Positions 5,498 through 13,900 of a DNA stretch of 23,390 bases are shown here, piece by piece. The translations under genes were made by a program, and so were the position numbers. The notes under the pieces were generated by a model. It was not told the DNA's origin, did not search any database, and saw nothing but the letters and a program-made list of their open reading frames with translations. Source of the stretch: RGIG3102 sp045633415 (GTDB taxonomy: Bacteria; Bacillota; Clostridia; Oscillospirales; Ruminococcaceae); assembly GCA_045633415.1 (NCBI GenBank), contig JAZQYH010000104.1, positions 1-23,390 of the forward strand, in the 5' to 3' direction. Each line of letters opens with the position of its first letter. Position 1 is the stretch's first letter.

Positions 5498-6523
5498 TTA
5501 ACAGCCCAGCAGTGGCTGGTCAAATTCATACAGTGCTTCGTTTATATCAAATACATTATAGTTCTTTTTTCGTATAAAGTATTCGATAATAATATCAAAT
5601 TTGCTTGAGTGTGACAGGGCAAAGCCAGCTTTTTCCAGCAGTTCTCTTGTATCCGCAAGGGAAAGTCTGAGAGCGATTGCAAATGCAATGGCTGTCGGCT
5701 TGCTTGGCTTATAGTTTTTGTCATTTTTGATTTTACTGAACAGTTTGCGGTCTATGTTTGCCTTTTTATAGCATTCTACCTCTGTCATGCCACTGTCTTT
5801 GATTTTGCGAAGCAGCATTTGTGAAAAGCTTTCATCCACCTGTTTAAGATATTCTTCAAGGGAACGGGATGGCATGGCAGACATCCGCAAAATTTCTTCA
5901 TTACAGCTTTCTATACAGACTTGCTTACGTTCAAGCATATCCGCACCAAAGCTTGATATGCGGCGCCTGCGTTCACGGCGGGTGTCAGTATGTTCTTCCA
6001 CATATCTGTCGTCTATGTACTGCTGGATGTCCAGCATCATTTTACTGCTTGCATATACACTGGTTTTATCAAAAATTACAAGGTAAACCAGCATTTCATT
6101 ATCAGCAATAAACTCCTTTATTGTGTCTATGGCAACGCGGATAGCCTGGTCTTTTGGGTAGCCATAAGCACCAGCTGAAATCAGCGGAAAAGCCACACTT
6201 TCACACTTGTATTCTTTTGCAAGAGCAAGGCTTGTGCGATAACAGCTTATCAGCAGTTCTTCTTCATTATTTGTACCGCCATTCCACACAGGACCAACTG
6301 TATGGATAACGTGTTTCGCAGGCAGATTGTAGCCTTTTGTAATTTTGGCTTCCCCTGTTCTACATCCACCAAGGGTTGCACATTCTTCCAACAACTGTGG
6401 ACCTGCGGCACGGTGAATAGCACCATCAACTCCGCCACCACCCAGCAGGCTGTTCTTGGCGGCATTGACGATGGCGTCAACTTTCATTTTTGTTATGTCA
6501 TTGCGAATCAGTAAAAACGGCAT
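5498..6523 (-). CDS. Macro domain protein with C-terminal helix-turn-helix region
   Basis: A 341-residue two-part protein. Residues 1-165 are a macro domain of the YmdB/MacroD type, which binds ADP-ribose and usually removes it from proteins or from O-acetyl-ADP-ribose. The binding loop GGGGVDGAIHRAAG (28-41, with the catalytic-type Asp33) and the phosphate loop SAGAYGYP (116-123) are intact. The usual NAAN is NAAKN (20-24), so the second Asn is shifted or replaced. A basic linker (RRERRRR, 182-188) leads to a helical region with a DNA-binding-like HTH (about 232-300, NIDRKLFSKI) that recurs in Clostridia macro-domain proteins. Databases often name these RNase III inhibitors by YmdB homology, which I would not accept here. 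GGAG is 7 bases before ATG 6523. It heads a minus-strand operon with the 120-aa and vWA genes. Confidence 0.9.
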   Translation of the reverse strand: MPFLLIRNDITKMKVDAIVNAAKNSLLGGGGVDGAIHRAAGPQLLEECATLGGCRTGEAKITKGYNLPAKHVIHTVGPVWNGGTNNEEELLISCYRTSLALAKEYKCESVAFPLISAGAYGYPKDQAIRVAIDTIKEFIADNEMLVYLVIFDKTSVYASSKMMLDIQQYIDDRYVEEHTDTRRERRRRISSFGADMLERKQVCIESCNEEILRMSAMPSRSLEEYLKQVDESFSQMLLRKIKDSGMTEVECYKKANIDRKLFSKIKNDKNYKPSKPTAIAFAIALRLSLADTRELLEKAGFALSHSSKFDIIIEYFIRKKNYNVFDINEALYEFDQPLLGC

Positions 6524-6552
6524 GGTAACACTCCATATTATTTTATATATTT

Positions 6553-6581
6553 ATTATAAATCAAAATATTTCTGTCGACAA
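6553..6581 (-). promoter_or_regulatory. Promoter of the macro domain operon
   Basis: On the minus strand TTGTCG (6581-6576) and a perfect TATAAT (6558-6553) are 17 bases apart. Just upstream, TGCAA-N4-TTGCA (6584-6597) is an inverted repeat shared with the divergent esterase promoter region and may bind a regulator. Confidence 0.7.
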
Positions 6582-6621
6582 GTTGCAAATAATTGCATCT
6601 GCGCATTCAGTCCCCTTTGCA

Positions 6622-6650
6622 TTGAAACGCATGTTGCCATTTGATATAAT
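6622..6650 (+). promoter_or_regulatory. Near-consensus promoter of the esterase gene
   Basis: TTGAAA (6622-6627) and TATAAT (6645-6650) are separated by exactly 17 bases. The promoter lies 35 bases upstream of the esterase start codon and should give strong, sigma-A type transcription. Confidence 0.82.
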
Positions 6651-6685
6651 AAAAGCAAGACATATAGGGAAACGAGGTTTAAATT

Positions 6686-7543
6686 ATGCGCATAGAAAAA
6701 ATTATGTTGGGAAACAATGCATATATGACAGCATACCTGCTGGATTCCGGGCTGAAATTTGGTCAGAATTCAGAAAGACCTGCTATAGTTATCAATCCGG
6801 GTGGTGGCTATATTTACCTGTCACCAAGGGAAGCCGAACCTGTTGCCCTTGCGTATACTTCAAAAGGTTTTAATACTTTTGTACTTAATTATTCTCTGGG
6901 CTATGACGCTGAAGGTTTTGCCCCTTTGAAAGAACTTAATCAGGCCATAGGTATAATCCGAGAACATGCTGAGCAATGGAATGTAGACGAAAATAAAGTG
7001 GCTGTTTGCGGATTTTCTGCAGGTGGGCACCTGGCATTAGCTGGTGGTCTGCTTGCCCAAAACAAGCCAAATGCGATGATTCTGGGTTATCCTGCTGTTT
7101 CTTTAAACGATATGCCTGCCATTGCAAAATTTTTAAGTGGCAAGGGTGATGATTTCTCTGTAGAAGACCTTAAGCCTTTCGACCTTGTACCAAAAGTTGA
7201 CAGCAACACACCACCTGCATTTGTATTTGTGACAGGTGATGACAAAACTTGCCGTAAAGGATGTATCCAGTTGGTTTCAGCCATGGAAAATCACGATGTC
7301 CCTGTGGAATTTCATCTGTTTGGCTTTGGCCCTCACGGATATAGTCTTGCCAACGAAGCCTGTGCTGACGGCTCATCACAGGTGATTGATACCCACGTTG
7401 CAAAATGGCTGGATTTAAGTGCAGAATGGCTGATTAAAATCTTTGGCGGTCTGGAATTTACAGACACTTCCACCAGCAGAATAGCCGAAGAAGCAAGAAA
7501 ACTTGGCATTGATATGACAGCAAAGCCAATAGAACATGCATAA
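6686..7543 (+). CDS. Alpha/beta-hydrolase esterase (acetyl/carbohydrate esterase-like)
   Basis: A 285-residue cytoplasmic hydrolase of the HSL/BD-FAE-like esterase group, which removes acetyl or other small acyl groups, often from sugars. The oxyanion-hole motif is NPGGGY (37-42) in place of HGGG, and the nucleophile is Ser111 in GFSAGGH. The acid is Asp185 or Asp186 in TGDD, and the base is His217 in GPHGYS. There is no signal peptide, so substrates should be imported or internal. GAGG lies 8 bases before ATG 6686. It is a single gene with its own promoter and terminator, divergent from the macro operon. The true acyl substrate cannot be read from the sequence. Confidence 0.9.
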   Translation: MRIEKIMLGNNAYMTAYLLDSGLKFGQNSERPAIVINPGGGYIYLSPREAEPVALAYTSKGFNTFVLNYSLGYDAEGFAPLKELNQAIGIIREHAEQWNVDENKVAVCGFSAGGHLALAGGLLAQNKPNAMILGYPAVSLNDMPAIAKFLSGKGDDFSVEDLKPFDLVPKVDSNTPPAFVFVTGDDKTCRKGCIQLVSAMENHDVPVEFHLFGFGPHGYSLANEACADGSSQVIDTHVAKWLDLSAEWLIKIFGGLEFTDTSTSRIAEEARKLGIDMTAKPIEHA

Positions 7544-7600
7544 ACAAATGTTATAGCTTTGTACAGTGTTTTATAGCACTTAAAATCAAGTTGATATAAG

Positions 7601-7633
7601 AAAAAGCCCTTGTTTTAAAAACAAGGGCTTTTT
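7601..7633. terminator. Terminator after the esterase gene
   Basis: AAAAAGCCCTTG (7601-7612) pairs with CAAGGGCTTTTT (7622-7633), ending in a run of six T residues on the plus strand. The A-run on the other side lets it also act on minus-strand transcripts from the CotH operon. Confidence 0.92.
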
Positions 7634-7718
7634 TAATCAAACAATTATTTCAACAAAAAATTTACCAAAAGTTTTGTATCCACACATTATGCTGATTATA
7701 TTTAACTATAATAAATAT

Positions 7719-9269
7719 TTATGGTTCAGCTTTTATAAAATCAAGATAATATTCATCCAAAAATTCCATACGTGTATTTATGTATTTATAGAAATTATCC
7801 ATATTATCTTTTCCCTTATAATAAAGCCCCCATTTATCATAGTCTCTTTGCAAACTGTCGCTATATGTTATAGCATCATACAGTTTTTCGATATGTGTTG
7901 TTATATTTTCGTCGCTGAAAATGGAATTACGCAGTTCAAACCATCTTTCGGCTGTCATTTTTTCCAGTTCAGGGTATTTTTTGACAGCTTTCTCAAAATC
8001 GTAACGATACATTAATTTTGTTGCCATCTGGTTGAAATCATATACAAATCCTTCTCCGTCCAGCCAGGATATACCAAAGGACATATCTGTATCCCAAAGA
8101 ATATAGTCAATCACATAAGTACCATCTATATTACTGAAACGCCTGAAAATATTTTTTTCCAGACTGTTATCCAGCGCACACGACATATTGACAAATAAAT
8201 TTGTCTCTATCAGATTTTCAATATTCAGATTTTCTGTTATATCTCCAAAAAAGTTTTCTTCTAAAAATGATACTGTTTCTGCTTCTGTATATGGCGAATG
8301 TTCTATTTCAAAATAGGACATATTTATATTATCAACTTCTACAGAGTTGCCTTTGATAAGTATGCTGTTGTTGTCAAGATTGAGGTATTTTTTATCCACC
8401 CTTCTTTGTAAAAGGAACAACCCCAGATACTCCCCGTTGTTCACAACCTCTACATATTCACCACGTGACATTGGTGTATTATTCTCTGTAAACACTTCAT
8501 CTACATTCCACAGGTCCATCAAAAACCTTTCTCTGAGACATAAGTCATCCAGGCTCATAGCATTCAGAATCCAGTCATCATCTTCACCCAGACCGCATAA
8601 AGAAACATTTTCTTTTTCGCCTTTATTATTCTTCAATGATATTTTCCATGATTTTTTTGGCATGGTAGTTGTAATATTCCCTCTTACATGCCATGTAGCG
8701 TTCATATTCACAGTTCTGTACTGACCTGTTTCAGAAGAATTTGAGTCGAACAAGGCAACTTTGCCATAAAAAACAGGTCTGCCTTCATCGTATTGGTCAG
8801 TAAAAACACCATCTATATTCAGAACAGGAAGAGTAGTAAATACAATACTGTATTCTGTATAGCCTTTTCCAGTTTCCCTGACCGCAATTTTATATGTATT
8901 TCCCTGTGACAGACTGTCACCTATAGCAGTTTCAGTATCTTCTGCTATAAAGAAAAGTTGATTGGCTGGGTTGTCCACAGAAAAAGAGCCTGAAAGGTCT
9001 GTTATTTTTGTATTGTCGTCTATTTGCCGTGAAATATATATGGTTTTGCTTGCCTTGTCTATAGCCGCTGGCGCGCCATTAAACAGTATTTCAGCATTAA
9101 AATCAGCTTTTTCCGTTGATGAAAGCCTTTCATATTCATTCGGGGATAATATTGTTATCCCCATTAATCTTCTGTTTTCCATAGCAGTGAAACCTATAAT
9201 CAAGGTAAAAAGCAAACACCCCGTAAACAGCAGGCTTATCATATACAGTTTCTTTTTGTCTATAACCAT
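7719..9269 (-). CDS. CotH-like protein kinase family, membrane-anchored
   Basis: A 516-residue protein with one N-terminal membrane segment (about 8-30), the rest probably outside the cell. A beta-rich region (about 35-160, cadherin-like/Ig-like) precedes the CotH domain. Family marks are HVRGN (194-198), the KKSW block (205-208), EYLGLFLLQRRVDK (280-293), the ALDN..KN motif with Asp367, and LWDTDMSFG (391-399), whose aspartates bind metal and catalyse. CotH proteins are atypical secreted kinases; Bacillus CotH phosphorylates spore-coat proteins. The frame is open to 9398, but ATG 9269 has AAAGG 6 bases upstream and follows the VTC stop by only 10 bases, so it is chosen. It is the last gene of the DUF4956-VTC-CotH operon. 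The substrate is unknown. Confidence 0.9.
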   Translation of the reverse strand: MVIDKKKLYMISLLFTGCLLFTLIIGFTAMENRRLMGITILSPNEYERLSSTEKADFNAEILFNGAPAAIDKASKTIYISRQIDDNTKITDLSGSFSVDNPANQLFFIAEDTETAIGDSLSQGNTYKIAVRETGKGYTEYSIVFTTLPVLNIDGVFTDQYDEGRPVFYGKVALFDSNSSETGQYRTVNMNATWHVRGNITTTMPKKSWKISLKNNKGEKENVSLCGLGEDDDWILNAMSLDDLCLRERFLMDLWNVDEVFTENNTPMSRGEYVEVVNNGEYLGLFLLQRRVDKKYLNLDNNSILIKGNSVEVDNINMSYFEIEHSPYTEAETVSFLEENFFGDITENLNIENLIETNLFVNMSCALDNSLEKNIFRRFSNIDGTYVIDYILWDTDMSFGISWLDGEGFVYDFNQMATKLMYRYDFEKAVKKYPELEKMTAERWFELRNSIFSDENITTHIEKLYDAITYSDSLQRDYDKWGLYYKGKDNMDNFYKYINTRMEFLDEYYLDFIKAEP

Positions 9270-9279
9270 AAGCTTCCTT

Positions 9280-9972
9280 TCAATATACCAGTTCCCCTTC
9301 CAACGCCAGCCTTCCCAGATAATATTTTGAAAAGGCTGTCTGCACCAGCTGCCCGTCTTCAAGAAGCTGTGCAATATATTCAGGCAGAAACTGGTCATAC
9401 TTTACTTCCAGAATATGCATACCCTTTGGCAGAATAGCAATTTTGCCCCTTGTGTTTTCCAACAGGAAATCTTCACAGAAGGCGGATGCAGTGATGTTCT
9501 GATCAAAGGTTATGCGCACATTTCCCAAGGGATGAACAAATGCAGTTCTTTCATACTCTATTATCACCTTTGGACGCATGTATGCTGTTTTCATATCCAG
9601 AGACAGCTTGTTCACGACTGTTCGCTGTCTGTCAAAAGGCAAGCTGGTGCCCAACATAACCTGCTGACATTCATCTCTGGTAATGATATTACGGCTCTTT
9701 TTTGTATAGCCACGTAATTTTTCTTTGTTTTCGAGATAAAGTCTTTCAGCAGATGCATCATAAGTCCTTATGCGCAGTTTGTATCGCTGGTCAACACCAG
9801 ATTCATTTTCCTGCATACAGCTGTCATAAATATCGTCAAAATAAAGACTGCGGATGGTATATGCTGTGCCTGTCTGATTCATATCCGGCTTCATTACTGT
9901 TTTGAGCTTTGCCGCAAAAAGCTGAATCTGGCCTTCAGAAATAAGAAATTTTTCTTCTGCTCTGTAATCCAT
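9280..9972 (-). CDS. VTC-domain polyphosphate polymerase-like protein
   Basis: A 230-residue soluble protein matching the VTC (vacuolar transporter chaperone) catalytic tunnel. That fold makes polyphosphate from ATP in yeast Vtc4 and belongs to the triphosphate tunnel metalloenzymes. Alternating charged strands are present: YRAEEKF (3-9), IRSLYFD (40-46), KLRIRTY (65-71), LENKEK (80-85), KVIIEYERT (135-143), RITFD (153-157) and ILEVKY (187-192). The basic and acidic side chains in these strands would line the tunnel. The ribosome binding site is poor: GGCGG lies 12 bases before ATG 9972. Translation may therefore depend on coupling to the DUF4956 gene 30 bases upstream. Polymerase activity is a family inference. 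Confidence 0.88.
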   Translation of the reverse strand: MDYRAEEKFLISEGQIQLFAAKLKTVMKPDMNQTGTAYTIRSLYFDDIYDSCMQENESGVDQRYKLRIRTYDASAERLYLENKEKLRGYTKKSRNIITRDECQQVMLGTSLPFDRQRTVVNKLSLDMKTAYMRPKVIIEYERTAFVHPLGNVRITFDQNITASAFCEDFLLENTRGKIAILPKGMHILEVKYDQFLPEYIAQLLEDGQLVQTAFSKYYLGRLALEGELVY

Positions 9973-10002
9973 AATAAATTATACCGCCGTTTTTATATTG
10001 GT

Positions 10003-10677
10003 TTAAACTCTCAGTTCACCGTTGTGGCTGAGAATGCTTGCAGATGTTACACCTTCTATAGCTGAAATCTCATCAGACAATGCGCTGTATTCTTTTATCT
10101 GTAATTCAAAAATAAGTTCCATTCCGGAAAGAGTAACATTTCTGCTGCGCAGATAAAATTTTGATGTGTATTTTTTTATAGCAGCCATAATATCTGCTTC
10201 ACGGCTTTTGTCGTCAAGTGAAACAACAAGAAGACAAGGTGCTTTATATACAGGCATAAAGTCGAGCAAGAAGATAAACAGGCTGATACCGATGGTTGCA
10301 AGGAAAGCAAGCTCGTAAAGACCTGCACCGATAACAATACCTGCACTGATGCTCCAGAAAAGGAATGTAAGGTCCATAGAATCCTTTACAGCATTTCTGA
10401 AACGTACAATGGACAGGGCACCTACCATACCCAGACTGATAACAATGTTACTGCTCATTGCAAGAAGGATAACAGTAGTGATAACAGGCAGAATTGCCAG
10501 TGATTTGTTGAAAGAACGGCTGTAAAAGCTGTTTTTGGTTGTAAGTCTGTATACAAAGTAAATATACAGACCCATAACAGCAGCCATACCCAATGCCACC
10601 ACTATTTTTGTTGTGTTCAAATCCCCTGCTGTAAAGCCTGCCAGAACTGATTTTTTGATTGCATCTACAAAACTCAT
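10003..10677 (-). CDS. DUF4956 membrane protein
   Basis: A 224-residue inner-membrane protein with hydrophobic segments at about 24-44, 60-88, 105-122 and 124-142. A soluble C-terminal domain of about 75 residues has a beta-alpha-beta-like pattern that recalls the ACT-like tail of MgtC proteins (my inference). The SIVRFRNAVKDSMDLTFLF block (89-107) is typical of the DUF4956 family, which is usually encoded next to VTC and CotH genes. AGGAG is 6 bases before ATG 10677. It is the first gene of the operon and may form the membrane platform or channel for the polyphosphate polymerase. The function is unproven. Confidence 0.88.
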   Translation of the reverse strand: MSFVDAIKKSVLAGFTAGDLNTTKIVVALGMAAVMGLYIYFVYRLTTKNSFYSRSFNKSLAILPVITTVILLAMSSNIVISLGMVGALSIVRFRNAVKDSMDLTFLFWSISAGIVIGAGLYELAFLATIGISLFIFLLDFMPVYKAPCLLVVSLDDKSREADIMAAIKKYTSKFYLRSRNVTLSGMELIFELQIKEYSALSDEISAIEGVTSASILSHNGELRV

Positions 10678-10741
10678 ATTAAGCTCCTAAAAGTTTTTAT
10701 TTGTCGTTTTAACGGACTGTGATTTTCATATTTATAATCTG

Positions 10742-10768
10742 CCCTGTGATATACCCTATATCACAGGG
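10742..10768. promoter_or_regulatory. Perfect 12-bp inverted repeat upstream of DUF4956
   Basis: CCCTGTGATATA (10742-10753) and TATATCACAGGG (10757-10768) are exact complements around a CCC centre. No T-run follows on either strand, so it is not a typical terminator. The 27-bp symmetry and position 65 bases upstream of the operon start fit a protein-binding site or an mRNA leader structure. Confidence 0.6.
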
Positions 10769-10859
10769 TATTGCTTAAATTGGTTATTAAACAATATAAA
10801 ACTGACTGCACCCCTGTATCCTTGTGTTTTCTGCACAAACGGAGGTGTGCAATCGGCTT

Positions 10860-10894
10860 TATATTATTCAATACATTTCTGCTTGAATAATATA
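10860..10894. other. 12-bp hairpin, function unclear
   Basis: TATATTATTCAA (10860-10871) pairs exactly with TTGAATAATATA (10883-10894) around an 11-base loop. It directly follows the terminator-like hairpin in the direction of minus-strand transcription and may act with it as a double stop or as a 3'-end protector. Confidence 0.5.
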
Positions 10895-10899
10895 CTTAA

Positions 10900-10943
10900 A
10901 CATCTGCCGACCCTGATGGTTTTCGCCATTGGGCCGGCGATGT
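10900..10943 (-). terminator. Probable terminator of the giant surface-protein gene
   Basis: ACATC (10943-10939 on the minus strand) pairs with GATGT (10904-10900). Further pairs GCCG/CGGC, CCC/GGG and ATGG/CCAT close on a six-base CGAAAA loop, interrupted by small bulges. A TTTAAGTATATT tail follows. It starts 48 bases after the stop codon at 10991. Confidence 0.65.
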
Positions 10944-10990
10944 TTATGTGTTTTAGTCAGATAATGCTGACTGTCAGATATTTCTGATTA

Positions 10991-13900
10991 TCAGATTATC
11001 ATTTTACCTGTGTTGTCAAAAGTATATTCTTTTGCTTCCATCAGGTCGTTTGTCTTCCAGATAGTATACTTGCCTGTTACAACAATGCAATTGCTGTTTA
11101 CATAGTAGTAGTTACCATCAATCATAATCAGACCTGCATAGTATTTAGCACCGTCTTTGTAATAGTACATTACGCCGTCTTCTGTGTAGATACCATTCTT
11201 ATCTGTAATCATTCTACCTGTTTCGTCAAAGTTGTATTTCTTTGCTTCCATCAGGTCGTTTGTTTTCCAGATAGTATATTCGCCTGTTACAACGATACAG
11301 CTGCTGTTTACATAGTAGTAGCCGCCGTCAATCATAATCAGACCTGCATAGTATTTAGCACCATCTTTGTAGTAGTACATTACGCCATCTTCTGTGTAGA
11401 TACCATTCTTGATTTCTGGTTCTTCAGGTGTAACTGGTGGGTCAACTGGAGGGTTAACCATTCTGCCGTACTGGTCAAATGTGTATTTAGCCGCTGGCAT
11501 CAGGTCGTTTGTCTTCCAGATTGTGTAGTCACCTGTTACAACGATGCAACTGCTGTTTACATAGTAGTAGTAACCATCAATTACAATCAGACCTGCATAG
11601 TATTTAGCACCGTCTTTGTAGTAGTACATTACGCCATCTTCAGTGTAGATACCATTCTTATCTGTAATCATTCTACCTGTTTCGTCAAAGTTGTATTTCT
11701 TTGCTTCCATCAGGTCGTTTGTTTTCCAGATAGTATATTCGCCTGTTACAACGATGCAGCTGCTGTTTACATAGTAATAGCCGCCGTCAATCATAATCAG
11801 ACCTGCGTAGTATTTTTCACCATCTTTGTAGTAGTACATTGTACCGTCTTCAGTGTAGATACCATTCTTAACCTCTGGTTCTTCCGGTTCAACTGGTGGT
11901 TCAACTGGTGGGTTAACCATTCTGCCCTGCTGGTCAAATGTGTATTTAGCCCCTGGCATGAGGTCGTTTGTCTTGGAGATTGTGTAGTCGCCTGTTACTA
12001 CGATACATTTGCTGTTTACATAGTAGAAGTAACCGTCGATTGCGATAAGACCTGCATAGTATTTAGCACCATCTTTGTAGTAGTACATTACGCCGTCTTC
12101 AGTGTAGATACCGTTCTTGTCTGGGTCAGTTGGCGGATTGAGCATTCTACCCTGCTGGTCAAATTCGTATGTTGCCTGTGGCAGTAAGTCATTTGTTTTC
12201 CAAATTTCGTACTGACCTGTAGCTACTTCAAACTTGCTGTTTACATAGTAGTAATATCCGTCAATCATAATCAGACCTGCGTAGTATTTTTCACCGTCTT
12301 TGTAGTAGTACATTGTACCGCCTTCGGTGTAGATACCATTCTTAACCTCTGGTTCTTCTGGTTCAACTGGTGGTTCAACCGGTGGTTCCACTGGTGGGTT
12401 AATCATTCTGCCCTGCTGGTCAAATGTGTATTTGTCAACTGGCAGGAGGTCATTTGTCTTGGAAATTGTGTAGTCGCCTGTTACTACGATAAACTTGCTG
12501 TTTACATAGTAATAGTAACCATCAATTACAATCAGACCTGCGTAGTATTTTTCACCCTGTTTGTAGTAGTACATTACGCCGTCTTCAGTGTAAATGCCAT
12601 CTTTCACTTCATAGTCGCCAACCACATAAGGAATGTTGTTTTCGATAGCATACTGCAGTGCATAGCTGCCTGCTTCCACATAAAGTGTTACGTTTTTGCT
12701 GCCACCAAATACGCCTTCTTTAATAGTTGTTACGCTTGAAGGAATGTAAACTTTTGAAAGTTTACCGCTGTTTTCAAATGTTTTTGAGCCGATGTATGTT
12801 ACACCATCAGGTACAACAAATGTTTTCAGTCTTGCAGAAGTACCGAATGCATCTGTACCAATCTGGTCCATTGTGCTTGGCTGTTTGAATTCAACATATT
12901 CAGCATTTGTTTTATAGAAGAAGCTTGTACCAATACGTGTGATATCTTTATCTACTACAATCTTGGTAATCTTATCAAGGAATCTTGTGAATGGACGACT
13001 ACCGCGGTTTGATGAATAGCTGTATGTGTCGCCAAAGCCGTCGAGCACAAATGTGCCGTCGTTATAGAGGATGTACATGATATCATCACCTGCAATACCT
13101 GCATCAAGTACGATAGCTGTATCGCAGCCTGCGAGCTGACCATTGTCAAACTGACAGGTTGTACCATTGATAACAACATCACCTTCAAGGCCGTAGCCGT
13201 TATCGTCAAAGTGATAGTATTCATTGTTCATCAGATAGCTGCCTGTTACGTATTCATTTTTGGAGAAGTACATCAGCAGGCCTTCTTCTGTTTCATAGAA
13301 TCCGTTATAAACGTATTCTGAATCATATACACCGTCTTCACCGAAGAAGTACAGGTTGTCATCCATATAACGTGGGCCTGTAACCATTACGCCGTCGTCA
13401 TAGTAGTAAGTATTGTCAACCCAACCATTTGCCAGAACACCGTCAAAGTATGTTTTACCATCAAATACGCCATTCCGTTTTTCGCCACAGTATTCACAGC
13501 TGTAGATACCATCATTCAGCTGGTAGCTATGACCGTTGGATTTAACTGTTGTGCCCCAGTCCACAATAGAGTCACAAACAGCACAGTATGTTCTGCCGCT
13601 GTAACCATCATGTGTACAGGAAACATTTACATCAGCCACTGCTTCAGCTGTATGAACGTGTGCTGTGCCTTTTTCAGCTCTGTATTCTGGGTCCATTGCC
13701 TGACCTGTTGTGTACATTTCTGTATCAACAGCGAATTCAGGGTTGGAGAATGTACCTGTTGTATCAGCTGTGTAACCGTCAACATATTCTATGAAACCAT
13801 AGTCTACGTCAACTGTTACATTCTGTCCCCAGAAGTTATATTCTTTCCAGAATGTTTCTGCTGTGTAGCCATCCAGAGCGATGTCTGTATCAAAGTAGAT

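Larger units (their letters stand above)
10678..10990. other. Structured intergenic region between the giant gene and the DUF4956 operon
   Basis: This 313-base gap has no coding frame. It holds three strong hairpins (10742-10768, 10860-10894, 10900-10943) and a weaker GCAC/GTGC-based inverted repeat (about 10808-10850). The hairpin nearest the giant gene is its likely terminator. I did not find a consensus promoter for the operon, although AT-rich stretches such as TATAAA near 10731 are candidates. Confidence 0.6.

Noticed and set aside
5498..6523. Naming the macro-domain gene an RNase III inhibitor
   Set aside because: The resemblance to YmdB is confined to the N-terminal half, a catalytic-position residue differs, and half of the protein is an unrelated helix-turn-helix region.
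9270..9398. Extended N-terminus of the CotH-like protein
   Set aside because: This extension overlaps the VTC gene; ATG 9269 has a ribosome binding site and directly precedes a normal membrane anchor.
10678..10990. Known riboswitch (for example c-di-GMP type) before DUF4956
   Set aside because: The hairpins do not show the conserved loops I know for common riboswitch classes, and one sits directly after the preceding gene as a terminator would.
11000..12604. CRISPR-like appearance of regular repeats
   Set aside because: The repeats are about 200 bases long, remain in one reading frame and encode a conserved tyrosine-rich protein unit.
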